A stretch of DNA of 64,000 nt from JBGAQP01 sp044220635 (lineage in GTDB: Bacteria > Pseudomonadota > Gammaproteobacteria > Burkholderiales > Usitatibacteraceae), in NCBI GenBank assembly GCA_044220635.1, contig JBGAQP010000015.1, positions 28,832-92,831 of the forward strand, in the 5' to 3' direction. The notes beneath the pieces are model-generated. The model saw nothing but the letters and a program-made list of their open reading frames with translations, was not told the DNA's origin and searched no databases. Shown here one piece after another: positions 51,840-61,646 of this stretch; the first letter of the stretch is position 1, and each line of letters opens with the position of its first letter. The translations under genes and the position numbers were made by a program.

Positions 51840-52625
51840 ATGGACATCCCGCGCTTCGTCCGCGCGCTCGCGCTCGTCCTGCTCGGCCTCGCCGCGCTCC
51901 CCGCGCCCGCGGAGCCGAGGATCCGCATCGCGGCGACCGATCCCGCCTCCCCGGCCACGCTCGGCCGCGACGAGCCCTTCTACCTGCTGATCGAGTACGC
52001 GACCGAGGAGCCCGCGCAATTCTGGGCGCGGCCCTACTTCCGCGGCGAGGCGCTCAAAAAAGTGAAGTTCAATCCCTCGCGCCCGTATCGGGGCACGGGA
52101 ACCGCGCTCGGCTGGTTCTCGCTCGACGAGGCCGGCGCGGTGGACGAGGTTCGCATCGTCACCGGCGGCGGCAAGCCCTGGCGCGAGAGCACCGTGCTGG
52201 TGCACCCGGTGGACATCCGCGGCACGGGCCAGCCCGCGCCCGGGCGCCCGAAGCCGCCGTGGGTCGCGCAGCTGCAGGCGGAGGCGAACGCGATCCACCG
52301 CGAGGAGTTGCGGCGCGAGGCCGCGAAGTCCCCCTCGGTGCTCGACCAGGCGCTCTTCACCGGGTTCATGCTCGCGGTCGTGGGCCTGCTCGTGGGCAGC
52401 ATCGCGGGGCCCGCCTTCGCCGTCTGGAAATGGACCGGCGCCTGGCGCATCGCCGCGGCCGTCCCGCTCGTCGCGATGGGCTTCGTCCTCCTGCGCATCG
52501 TCGTCGACACGGCGCGCGACCCCACCTCGCACAACCTCTGGCCCTTCGAGATCCTCTATTTCGGGGCGGGCTCGGTCGCCGCGGTCGCGGTGATGGCGCT
52601 CGTGCGCCGGCTCACGCGCCGCTGA
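51840..52625 (+). CDS. membrane protein with N-terminal beta domain
   Basis: 261 residues after GGAG. Signal peptide (VRALALVLLGLAALPAPA), a ~140-residue beta domain (IRIAATDPASPATLGRDEPF, KKVKFNPSRPYRGTGTALGW), then two or three C-terminal spans. Family not recognised. Confidence 0.7.
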   Translation: MDIPRFVRALALVLLGLAALPAPAEPRIRIAATDPASPATLGRDEPFYLLIEYATEEPAQFWARPYFRGEALKKVKFNPSRPYRGTGTALGWFSLDEAGAVDEVRIVTGGGKPWRESTVLVHPVDIRGTGQPAPGRPKPPWVAQLQAEANAIHREELRREAAKSPSVLDQALFTGFMLAVVGLLVGSIAGPAFAVWKWTGAWRIAAAVPLVAMGFVLLRIVVDTARDPTSHNLWPFEILYFGAGSVAAVAVMALVRRLTRR

Positions 52626-52638
52626 CCCCTTGCCGACT

Positions 52639-52689
52639 TTCCCGCGCGGGCGGGAATCCAGGCTGGGCCCCCGCCATTGCGGGAGTGAC
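52639..52689. repeat. REP-like pair, second family
   Basis: TTCCCGC(52639-52645)...GCGGGAA hairpin followed by CCAGGCTGGG and a second stem CCCGC/GCGGG (52669-52684) ending in GTGACG. Same plan as the copy at 55185. Confidence 0.75.
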
Positions 52690-52752
52690 GGGTTGCGCGC
52701 GGGGGCGGCGGGCGTTGCGGATAGAATGCCGGCTTTGCTTGCCGGAGCCGCC

Positions 52753-54030
<1,278 letters not shown>

Positions 54031-54040
54031 GCCCGCGGCC

Positions 54041-54298
54041 ATGGACGAGATCTGCCGTTTCGCGGGAATCGTCATCGCGATGCCCCGCGGCGAGGCGGGC
54101 CCGCCGCGCTTCCTCGCGACCTATGGCGACTTCGAGATCGCGGTCGAGATCGAGTCCGGCGACGCGGACGGCCATTTCCCGCGCATCGCCCTTTCGCAGG
54201 TGCTCGACTGGTGCGCCGCGCGCCGCGAAGAGCTGCTCGAGGACTGGCGCCTCGCCGCAGGCGGCCAACCCCCGCGGAGGATCGCTCCCCTCGCCTGA
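54041..54298 (+). CDS. DUF4160 protein
   Basis: 85 residues, whole-length match to the DUF4160 pattern: EICRFAGIVIAMPRGEAGPP, RFLATYGDFEIAVEIESG, FPRIALSQVLDWCAARREELLEDWRLA. Often paired with DUF2442 in a two-gene locus; no partner is present here. Starts 10 bases after the amidohydrolase. Confidence 0.85.
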   Translation: MDEICRFAGIVIAMPRGEAGPPRFLATYGDFEIAVEIESGDADGHFPRIALSQVLDWCAARREELLEDWRLAAGGQPPRRIAPLA

Positions 54299-54335
54299 TC
54301 CCGGCCCGCCCCGGCGGGCGTGAGACAATGGCGGC

Positions 54336-54953
54336 ATGTATCGCGGCGAGCGCTTCAACGGCATCACCCACCTCGCGGGGGCGGGGCTCGCGCTCGCCGG
54401 CGCCGTGGTCCTCGTCGTCCTCGCCTCGCTCAAGGGCGACCCATGGCGGATCGTGAGCTTCTCGATCTACGGGGCCTCGCTCTTCGGGCTCTACCTCGTC
54501 TCGACGCTCTACCACAGCACGCGGGGCCGCACGAAGGACGTGCTGCGCAAGCTCGACCACTGCGCGATCTACCTGCTGATCGCCGGCACCTACACGCCCT
54601 TCACCCTGGTGACGCTCAACGGCCCCTGGGGCTGGTCGCTCTTCGGCGTCGTGTGGGGCCTCGCGGCGCTCGGCATCGTGCAGGAGTTCTGGCTCGCGAA
54701 GGGCGCGCGCGTCATCTCGCTCGTGATCTACCTGCTGATGGGCTGGGTGGCGCTCGTCGCCCTCGGCCCGATCATCGCGGCGCTCGGCTGGGGCGGCTTC
54801 GCCTGGGTCGCGGCGGGCGGCGCGGTGTACACCCTGGGCATCGTCTTCTACCTCTACGACGAGCGGTTCACCCACTGGCACGGCATCTGGCATCTCTTCG
54901 TGCTCGCGGGCAGCGCCGTGCACTACGCGGCGATCGTGCTCTACGTCGCCTGA
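54336..54953 (+). CDS. hemolysin III family membrane protein
   Basis: 205 residues with seven spans and the HlyIII/PAQR pattern: GERFNGITHLAGAGLALAGA, STLYHSTRGRTKDVLRKLDHCAIYLLIAGTYTPF and HWHGIWHLFVLAGSAVHYAAI, with the conserved zinc histidines. Family members include E. coli YqfA; ligand unknown. Confidence 0.93.
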   Translation: MYRGERFNGITHLAGAGLALAGAVVLVVLASLKGDPWRIVSFSIYGASLFGLYLVSTLYHSTRGRTKDVLRKLDHCAIYLLIAGTYTPFTLVTLNGPWGWSLFGVVWGLAALGIVQEFWLAKGARVISLVIYLLMGWVALVALGPIIAALGWGGFAWVAAGGAVYTLGIVFYLYDERFTHWHGIWHLFVLAGSAVHYAAIVLYVA

Positions 54954-55020
54954 AGCGCCCTCCCCGCGCGAGCGGCGGGAATGGCGTAGAGTCGCCCCCA
55001 CGCACCCCGAGGAGAAATCC

Positions 55021-55173
55021 ATGACGCTTTGCCCGATCGCCATCGCCGCCGGCTGCAAGAAGTGCCCGATTTTCAACGTGTGCCCCGCGAAGGGGATCAT
55101 CGGCGACTACAAGCCGGAGAAGGACGCGAAGGAGAAGTCCGGCGAGGCGTCGAAGTCCGGCAAGAGGAAGTGA
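55021..55173 (+). CDS. 50-residue Cys-rich small protein
   Basis: ATG 55021 with GAGGAG upstream. LCPIAIAAGCKKCPIFNVCPAKG holds four Cys in a C-x8-C-x2-C-x5-C pattern, then a Lys/Glu-rich tail. Reads like a small metal- or cluster-binding protein; I know of short Betaproteobacterial homologues by pattern but cannot name a family. Confidence 0.75.
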   Translation: MTLCPIAIAAGCKKCPIFNVCPAKGIIGDYKPEKDAKEKSGEASKSGKRK

Positions 55174-55184
55174 CGAGACATTCG

Positions 55185-55230
55185 TTCCCGCGCCGGCGGG
55201 AATCCGGTCCCGGGCCCGCGCCTTCGCGGG
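55185..55230. repeat. REP-like pair, second family
   Basis: TTCCCGC(55185-55191)...GCGGGAA hairpin and second stem CCCGCG/CGCGGG (55215-55230), directly after the small Cys-rich gene. Confidence 0.7.
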
Positions 55231-55237
55231 GGCGCGG

Positions 55238-56470
55238 CTAGCGCGCCGGCTCGATCGAGAACTCTCCCGAGCCGAAATCGATCGTCACGCGTCCCTCCGA
55301 GAGGACATCGGCCCCGAGCACGCCGTCGCGCACCGAGTAGCCCGTCGCGCGCGGCTCGATTCCCTGCAACTCCCCGAACGAGACGCGCGCGCCGCCCACC
55401 TGCAGCGCCGCGTCGCGGAACACCGTGACCTCGGTGCGCCGCGAGGAGCCCGCGCCCATCACGAGCGTGCTGCGGATCTCCCCGTCGCGCAGCCCCGAGT
55501 CCGCGGCGAGCGGCATCGCGAGGGCGCTGCGCGAAGCACCGGTGTCGAGGAAGAGCCGCAGCGGAAAGCCGTTGGCCGCGCGGGCGCGCACGTAGGGCTC
55601 GCCGATCCAGAAGAGGTCGCGCGGCGGCGCGATCCGGTTCGCCGAGGGCCCGAAGCGCACCACGCCGGCCGGGTTGTCGACGACGACGCGCAGTCCGCGG
55701 ATCGCGTTCCACCCGAGGACGCCGTCGAAGCCGGCGATCTCGATGCCCGCCACGCTGAAGCGCAGCCGCGCCGAGTCGATCACGATCACGGGATGGCGCT
55801 CGATCACGATGGCGCCGACCTGCAGGTCCACCACCGCGAGCTCGACCCGGACCTCCTCGCCGTGCGCGTCGCGCGCCCCGGTGCGCGCGCCGGTTCGCTT
55901 CGCGCCCACGGCGGCGGCGAGCTCGGAGCCGATCACCGTGAGCCCCGCGCCGGTGTCGAGCCCGAGCGTCGCGTGCTTGCCGTTCACGCCGATGGGCACG
56001 ATCGGCGTGGGCGAGCCGCGGCGCTCGAACGGCAGCGCCACGGTCCCGGCGGGGAAACGCCACTTCTCCTTCGCGCGGGCCTCGAGCAGGGCCTCGGCGA
56101 AGGAGCGGTCCACCTGGCTCGTGAACGCGTTGGCGGGCAGGTAGGGGCCCTCCTTGACGATGCCGGCGAGCAGCGCCTTCGAGCGCGCGGCGAGCGTCGC
56201 GTCCTCCGATTGCACGAGCCCGGAGAGCAGCCCGAGGGCTTCGGCGAGGCGGTCGGCGGCGATCGCGCGCAGCGCCTGCAGGTAGAGCCGCTCGCCGGGA
56301 CCGGAAGCGAGCGCCTCGGCGCTCTCGAGGTCGAAGGCGAGCGCCGCGTCCCAGAACCGCGCGAAGGAGCGCTCGAGCGCCGGCGGGGCGGGGCCCGCCT
56401 CGAGCGAGATGCGCGGGGCGCCGGCGCACGCGGCGAGGAGGGCGAGGACGAGAAGGAGGGCGCGGCGCAC
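55238..56470 (-). CDS. retropepsin-like aspartyl protease lipoprotein
   Basis: 410 residues from GTG 56470. Lipobox LLAAC near residue 15. Two aspartyl motifs, LGLDTGAGLTVIG (~172) and LFLDTGASRSALA (~308), each in a pepsin-like half, so a two-lobed, single-chain protease rather than a dimeric retropepsin. N-terminal ~120 residues are helical. Probably sits on a membrane facing the periplasm. Confidence 0.85.
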   Translation of the reverse strand: MRRALLLVLALLAACAGAPRISLEAGPAPPALERSFARFWDAALAFDLESAEALASGPGERLYLQALRAIAADRLAEALGLLSGLVQSEDATLAARSKALLAGIVKEGPYLPANAFTSQVDRSFAEALLEARAKEKWRFPAGTVALPFERRGSPTPIVPIGVNGKHATLGLDTGAGLTVIGSELAAAVGAKRTGARTGARDAHGEEVRVELAVVDLQVGAIVIERHPVIVIDSARLRFSVAGIEIAGFDGVLGWNAIRGLRVVVDNPAGVVRFGPSANRIAPPRDLFWIGEPYVRARAANGFPLRLFLDTGASRSALAMPLAADSGLRDGEIRSTLVMGAGSSRRTEVTVFRDAALQVGGARVSFGELQGIEPRATGYSVRDGVLGADVLSEGRVTIDFGSGEFSIEPAR

Positions 56471-56631
56471 TCGGGAGGTCGCGGGACGGGAACGGCCCGA
56501 CAGGGTATCCGAATTCCCCCGCCGCGGTCATCGACCGGCGCTCGCTCCGCGCGACCGCGCGTGTCTCCCCCACGAACGCGGGACCGGGGAGGCTGCGGAT
56601 ACAATGGCCGCGTGTCGACGAAACCCCGTCC

Positions 56632-57612
56632 ATGAAATTCGCGAGCGCACTTCTCGCCGTCACGCTGGCCGCGGCCTTCGCCGCGCCTTCGCAGGCGGCG
56701 GAATTCCCGTCGCGGCCCGTCACGCTGCTGATCCCGGCCGAGGCCGGCGGGCCCACGGACACGCTCGCGCGAGTCCTCGCCGGGCCCATGGGCGCGGCGC
56801 TCGGCCAGCCCGTGCTCGTGGAGATCGCGAGCGGCGCGGCGGGGGCGATCGCCGCCCAGCGCGTGGCGGAGGCCGCGCCCGACGGCCACACCGCGCTCCT
56901 CGGCCACTGGGGCACCCACGTCCTGAATCCCCTCGTGCGGCGGCAGCCCTACGACGCGGTCGCCGATTTCGCACCCGTCGCGATGCTCGCCTCGAACCCG
57001 CAGATCATCGTCTCGCGCGCGGACGTTCCCGCCCGGGACCTGCGCGCGCTCGTCGAGTGGCTGCGCTCGAAGGACCCGCCCGCCTCGATCGGCCACACGG
57101 GCGTGGGCAGCGGCTCGCACCTGAGCGCCGTGCACTTCCGCGAGGCCGCCGCGAGCCCGCTGCTGATGGTCGCCTACCGCGGCTCCGCGCCGGCGCTTCG
57201 CGACCTGCTCGGCGGGCGCATCGACCTCAAGTTCGAGCAGCCCTCGGTCGCGCTGCCCCTCATCCGCGAGGGCCGCATCCGCGCCTACGCGGTGACGAGC
57301 GCCGAGCGCCTCGCGCAGGCGCCCGCGATCCCGACGACGGACGAGGCGGGACTGCCCGGCTTCCACGTCTCGTTCTGGTACGGCCTGTGGGCCCCGCGCT
57401 CCACACCCGAGGCCGCGGTCGCGCGCCTGCAGGCCGCGGCCGTCGCGGCGCTCGCCGATCCCGCGACCCGCCGCCGCCTCGCCGACCTCGGCCAGGAGGT
57501 CGCGCCCCGGAATCGGCAATCGCCCGAGGGCCTGCGCGCGTGGCAGCGCGCCGAGATGGAAAAGTGGCGCCCCATCGTGCGCTCCGCCGGGATCCCCGGA
57601 GAATCCCGATGA
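56632..57612 (+). CDS. Bug/TctC-type periplasmic solute receptor
   Basis: 326 residues. Signal peptide (LLAVTLAAAFAAPSQA), then FPSRPVTLLIPAEAGGPTDTLARVLAGPMG, RVAEAAPDGHTALLGHWGTHVLNPLV, ASIGHTGVGSGSHLSAVHF, VAYRGSAPALRDLLGGRIDLKF. Overlaps the following acyl-CoA-ligase-like gene by ATGA, which suggests its ligand is a carboxylic acid that is then activated (inference). Confidence 0.93.
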   Translation: MKFASALLAVTLAAAFAAPSQAAEFPSRPVTLLIPAEAGGPTDTLARVLAGPMGAALGQPVLVEIASGAAGAIAAQRVAEAAPDGHTALLGHWGTHVLNPLVRRQPYDAVADFAPVAMLASNPQIIVSRADVPARDLRALVEWLRSKDPPASIGHTGVGSGSHLSAVHFREAAASPLLMVAYRGSAPALRDLLGGRIDLKFEQPSVALPLIREGRIRAYAVTSAERLAQAPAIPTTDEAGLPGFHVSFWYGLWAPRSTPEAAVARLQAAAVAALADPATRRRLADLGQEVAPRNRQSPEGLRAWQRAEMEKWRPIVRSAGIPGESR

Positions 57613-59066
57613 AGCTCGTCCTCGACCGCATCGCCGAATCGATCGAACGCTCGCCCGCCGCGCCCGCCTTCATTGCCGGCGGCCAGGCGATCAGCTACCG
57701 GCAGTTCCAAGCGCTCCAGTTCGCGCTCGCCGCCGACCTGCACGCGCGCGGCATCCGCGAAGGCGACACCGTGGCGCTGATGCTCGACCACTCGCCGATC
57801 CACCTGTGCGCGATCCTCGCGCTCGCCCGCCTCGGCGCCGTCTCCTTCGCGGTCTCCCCGGGGCTCTCCCCGGAGGCGGCCACGGCGCTGCTCAGGCGCC
57901 ACGGCATCGCGAAGGCGCTCGCGAGCCGCGAGGCGCAGCGCCTGCCGGGGATCGAGACCGCCGTGATCGCGCAGCTCGCCGCCAAGGGCAGCGAGTCGGG
58001 CGCGGGGCTCCCGGCGATCGGCGCGCGGCCCGAGGCGCCCCTGCGCATGTCGCTCACCTCCGGGACGACGGGCATGCCCAAGGCGATCGTGCAGACCCAC
58101 GGCGGCTTCGCCCTGCGCATGGGCCAGTCGCTGTGGAACCCGGACCGGCGCTCGCGCGCGATCGCCCCGGAGCTGCACTTCACGGCGGGGCTGATGCTCG
58201 TCCTCACGACGCTCGCCGCGGGCGGCGTGGTCGTCTTCCCCAAGAGCTACGAGCCCGCCGACTTCCTCGCCGCGATCCAGCTGCACGCGGTGACGCACGT
58301 CGCGCTCTCGCCCGCGGTGCTCGCGCGCATGGCGAGCCTCCTGCCCGCCGAAAGCCCGGCGTTCCCGTCGCTCACGCACCTGCGCATCATGGGCGCCACG
58401 CCCTCGGCGCCGGCGCTCGCGACGATCGCGCGCAAGTTCACGCCCGAGATCTACCTGCCCTACGCCATGGGCGAGCTGGGCGTCATCACGATGGCCACGC
58501 CCGGGATCGTCGCGGCCCACCCGGGATCTTCGGGGCGCGTGCAGCCCTGGGCGCGACTCGAGGTGCTCGACGATTCGGGCCGAAGCGTTCCCCCCGGGAC
58601 GGCGGGCGAGCTGCGCGTCGCGGTCGAGGGCATGCCCGCGGGATACCACGGACCCGACGCGGGAGCCGCCTCGAAATTCCGCGACGGATGGTTCCATCCG
58701 GGAGACCGCGGCCTGATCACCGCCGAGGGGCTCGTCTACATCGAGGGACGCTCCGACGAGATCCTCAACGCCGGCGGCACGAAGGCCGCGCCCGCGTTCA
58801 TCGAGGCGATCCTCGAGCAGTTCCCGGGCGTGCGCGAGGCGGGCGTCTTCCCGGTTCCCGGCAAGGACGGCGAGACCGCGATCGCCGCGGCGATCGCGGT
58901 CGAGGGCCGCATCGACCAGCCGGGCCTCGCCGCTTTCTGCCGCGAGCGGCTCGGGCCGCTCGCGCCCGCGCGCTTCTACCTCGTGGACGCGCTGCCCCGC
59001 GGCGACATGGACAAGATCCGGCGCGCGGAGCTCGCCGCGTTCGTGGGCGCCGTGCCCGCGCGCTGA
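57609..59066 (+). CDS. AMP-binding (acyl/aryl-CoA ligase-like) enzyme
   Basis: 485 residues starting inside the receptor gene stop (ATGA). ANL-superfamily motifs: SLTSGTTGMPKAIVQTHGG (P-loop), PYAMGELGVITMATPG (A5), WFHPGDRGLITAEGLVYIEGRSDEILNAGG (A7-A8) and the C-terminal Lys in GDMDKIRRAEL. Activates a carboxylate with ATP, probably to a CoA ester. Substrate unknown; coupling with a Bug receptor suggests it is imported. Confidence 0.93.
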   Translation: MKLVLDRIAESIERSPAAPAFIAGGQAISYRQFQALQFALAADLHARGIREGDTVALMLDHSPIHLCAILALARLGAVSFAVSPGLSPEAATALLRRHGIAKALASREAQRLPGIETAVIAQLAAKGSESGAGLPAIGARPEAPLRMSLTSGTTGMPKAIVQTHGGFALRMGQSLWNPDRRSRAIAPELHFTAGLMLVLTTLAAGGVVVFPKSYEPADFLAAIQLHAVTHVALSPAVLARMASLLPAESPAFPSLTHLRIMGATPSAPALATIARKFTPEIYLPYAMGELGVITMATPGIVAAHPGSSGRVQPWARLEVLDDSGRSVPPGTAGELRVAVEGMPAGYHGPDAGAASKFRDGWFHPGDRGLITAEGLVYIEGRSDEILNAGGTKAAPAFIEAILEQFPGVREAGVFPVPGKDGETAIAAAIAVEGRIDQPGLAAFCRERLGPLAPARFYLVDALPRGDMDKIRRAELAAFVGAVPAR

Positions 59067-59070
59067 AGTC

Positions 59071-61293
59071 TCAGAGCACGTCGAACGTCCACGAGCCCTT
59101 GACGAAGACCTCCGACTGGTAGCGCCGGAAGCCCGCGTCCGCGTCCTCGCTGCGCCCGAAGGTGGCGCCGAGGTAGAAGGTGAAGAAGAGCCCGCGCCGG
59201 TGGCCGTAGACCACCGAGAGCGCGTCGCTCTTCTCGCGCGAGGTCACGGGTGTGTCCCAGAGCGAGGGGGCGCGGCGGATCCAGCTCGACTGCCAGATCG
59301 TGCGCAGGCTGTCGCGCGCGCTGAAGTGCCAGAGCGCGAGCAGCTGCTGCGAGCGCTGCCCGATGATGCGCTTCGAGCCCTCCACGGGCTCGAGGCTGTC
59401 GATCCAGTCGTTGTCGATGCGGTACTCGAGCTCCAGGCGCTCGTGGGGCCGCAGGTTCGCCGTCACGCCCACGTACGCGCCGCGGCCCACGCGGTTGTTG
59501 GCCACGTCGACGCGGTCGCCGTAGGCGACCTCGGTGTAGAACCTCGCGAACCAGCTCGCGGGGTTGCTCTCGATCGCGAAGTAGAACTGGTCGCGCTTGC
59601 GCAGCCCGCCGCCCTCGCGCACCGCGACGAGGTTGTTGACGCGCGCCTCCACCCACACCGTGGTCGCGCGCGGCAGCCCGAAGCGCACGCCCGCGTTGTT
59701 CTGCTGGTAGATCACCGTGCCGTCGCGGTCGGTCTTGTACTCGGCGAAGAGGTAGGGCGTGACCTCGTTGAAGGCCCCCACCTCCAGGAACTTGCGCTGG
59801 GTCTCGCCGTAGAGGCGGCGGTAGCCGTTCTGCGAGACGAAGCCGTTGTCGGCGCGGAACTCCCGGCCCACGTCTTCCGCGTTGAGATAGAGGTCCCAGC
59901 GCGGGTCGGTGTACTTCCAGTCGAGGAGCGCGGCGTGGTCCGACGTGCGCTCGCCCTTCACGAGGCCCTCGCCTCCCGGCTGGGCCGTGGTCCAGGACTG
60001 GAGGTACTGGGCGCGCAGGCGCTGCTCGTGGTTCGCGAACCACACGAGGTCGGGGCCGAGCACGCGGTTGTAGGCGCCGCCCTCGATCGTGCGGTCCGTG
60101 GCGAGCACGCCCGCGCTCACCCCGTTCACCTGCCAGCGCCCGCGCGCGAAGCTCGCGAGCGACCGGAAATCCTGGCTCGCGGTGCCGGTGCCGTAGGTGT
60201 TCGGCAGGAGCACGAGCCCCCCGCCGTCGTCCTTCGTGACGAGGAAGGTCCCGTCGAAGCGCTCCGCGCGCTGCGTGAGGCGCGCGCCCCAGGCGGGGTC
60301 GGTGACGCTGCGCGTGTAGATCGCGCGCTGGGGCCCCTCGAGGATGTCGGCGCCCTCGAGGAAGAAGGGCCGCTTCTCGGGATAGAAGAGCGCGAACTGC
60401 GTGTTGCCCGCGAGCTGCGGGGTGTCGAGCTCGACCTGGGAGAAGTCCGGGTTGAGCGTGGCGTCCACGATCGTGTCGGGGCGCGGCCTCCACTTGATGT
60501 CGAGGCTCGGCACGACCTCGCCGTCCCTGTCGTCGGAAACGCCCGCCACCTTGTCGCGGGTGCCGCGCACGGTCGCGAGCGGCGTCACCGCGAGGTGGCG
60601 GGTCGACGGCAGGTCGGCCATCCCCGAGAGGCGCTCGTTCAGGCACAGGAAGCAGGTCTGCTCGCGCGGCAGCGCGCTCGAGGCGATGCGGTAGCGCTGC
60701 TCGCGGGGCCAGTTCCGGAAGACGAGCACGCTCCACTCGGGCGAGGGCGGCTCGGTGTAGCGCAGCGACGAGAAGGGGATGCGGAATTCCGCGGTCCAAC
60801 CGCCCTCGAAGCGCCCGGTGGCGACCTCGAACTCGATGTCGGGCGAGAAGTCCTCGGTGCCGGAGTCCTCGTTGTAGAGCCCGTCGCCGATCGAGCCGCG
60901 CGGGTTCACGCGGAAGAAGTGCGCGAACTTGCGCGCGCCCACCGGATCGATGAACAGCACGATCATGTCCTGGTCGGAGAGCACGTTGTCGCGCCGCGCG
61001 AAGGGCTCGCGCAGCTTGCCGGGGTCGGGATCGTGGGCGCGCACCGCGGCGTAGAACGAATGGCCGTCTCGCGCGAAGCGCACCTCGGTGCGCACGCGGG
61101 CGGGCACCTTCTCCTGCGGGAAGAGCTCCCAGAAGCGGTCGAAGTTCTCCGCGCGCGACCAGGCGGGTTCGTCGAACTTGCCGTCGAGGGTGATTCGCTC
61201 CCCGGGCGCGAGGCGATGGACCTCGATGGCCGCGGCCGGCACCGCCCCCAGGCACGCCGCGAGCACCCCCCCTGCCAAGCCGATTTTCTTCAT
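59071..61293 (-). CDS. DUF5916 outer-membrane protein with CBM9-like N-domain
   Basis: 740 residues, signal peptide (MKKIGLAGGVLAACLGAVPAAA). Residues ~30-220 are a CBM9-like beta sandwich (APGERITLDGKFDEPAWSRAENF, RTEVRFARDGHSFYAAVRAHDPDP). The rest is a DUF5916 beta-barrel region (TLNPDFSQVELDTPQLAGNTQF, FALFYPEKRPFFLEGADIL, WKYTDPRWDLYL), ending in an aromatic-rich terminus as outer-membrane barrels do. Ligand unknown. Confidence 0.88.
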   Translation of the reverse strand: MKKIGLAGGVLAACLGAVPAAAIEVHRLAPGERITLDGKFDEPAWSRAENFDRFWELFPQEKVPARVRTEVRFARDGHSFYAAVRAHDPDPGKLREPFARRDNVLSDQDMIVLFIDPVGARKFAHFFRVNPRGSIGDGLYNEDSGTEDFSPDIEFEVATGRFEGGWTAEFRIPFSSLRYTEPPSPEWSVLVFRNWPREQRYRIASSALPREQTCFLCLNERLSGMADLPSTRHLAVTPLATVRGTRDKVAGVSDDRDGEVVPSLDIKWRPRPDTIVDATLNPDFSQVELDTPQLAGNTQFALFYPEKRPFFLEGADILEGPQRAIYTRSVTDPAWGARLTQRAERFDGTFLVTKDDGGGLVLLPNTYGTGTASQDFRSLASFARGRWQVNGVSAGVLATDRTIEGGAYNRVLGPDLVWFANHEQRLRAQYLQSWTTAQPGGEGLVKGERTSDHAALLDWKYTDPRWDLYLNAEDVGREFRADNGFVSQNGYRRLYGETQRKFLEVGAFNEVTPYLFAEYKTDRDGTVIYQQNNAGVRFGLPRATTVWVEARVNNLVAVREGGGLRKRDQFYFAIESNPASWFARFYTEVAYGDRVDVANNRVGRGAYVGVTANLRPHERLELEYRIDNDWIDSLEPVEGSKRIIGQRSQQLLALWHFSARDSLRTIWQSSWIRRAPSLWDTPVTSREKSDALSVVYGHRRGLFFTFYLGATFGRSEDADAGFRRYQSEVFVKGSWTFDVL

Positions 61294-61415
61294 GTTTTCA
61301 GGCCGTTGAATTGTGCGCGCAGCCTACTGGGCCGAAGCCCGGGCCGCAATGGGCGTGCGACGGAATGCGCATCCAGCGGTTCGACGCGCCGACGCGGTCC
61401 CGCGGATGAGGGACC

Positions 61416-61511
61416 CTGCTGCCCGCCGGCCGGGATGCTCTGCTGCCCGCCCGCTGTGATGCTCTTTCGCCCGCCGGCTCTGATGCCCTGCTGCCCGCCG
61501 GCGTTGACCGG
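61416..61511. repeat. 24-bp tandem repeat, four copies
   Basis: Copies begin at 61416, 61440, 61464 and 61488 with consensus CTGCTGCCCGCCGGC followed by a variable 3-4 bases and GATGCT. Identity is high in the first 15 bases. No spacers, so not CRISPR. Confidence 0.75.
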
Positions 61512-61567
61512 CGCCCTGGCGTCCGGTCGAACAACGTTCCCGATGTCCCCACCCGCCCGCCAGTCGA

Positions 61568-61599
61568 TTGTTGTGCGGTGCAACAAATGGGCGTATAGT
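61568..61599 (+). promoter_or_regulatory. kup promoter with TTGTTG/CAACAA dyad
   Basis: -35 TTGTGC (61571-61576), 17-base spacer, -10 TATAGT (61594-61599), about 48 bases before the start. TTGTTG (61568-61573) and CAACAA (61581-61586) form a perfect 6-bp dyad over the -35, an operator candidate. Confidence 0.5.
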
Positions 61600-61646
61600 C
61601 CGCCGCCATCCCGCCCCGGGCCCCGGCCCGGCGCAGGAACCGCACG

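Larger units (their letters stand above)
61294..61646. other. intergenic region: kup promoter, tandem repeat
   Basis: 353 bases without a gene. It holds a four-copy 24-bp tandem repeat (61416-61511) and, before kup, a promoter with a dyad (61568-61599). An open frame on the reverse strand through the repeat is a by-product of its 24-bp period. Confidence 0.7.

Noticed and set aside
54041..54298. DUF4160 as half of a toxin-antitoxin pair
   Set aside because: Its usual DUF2442 partner is absent and the gene follows an amidohydrolase with a short gap.
61416..61511. Tandem repeat as a small CRISPR array
   Set aside because: The 24-bp units touch with no spacers and vary inside; no cas gene nearby.
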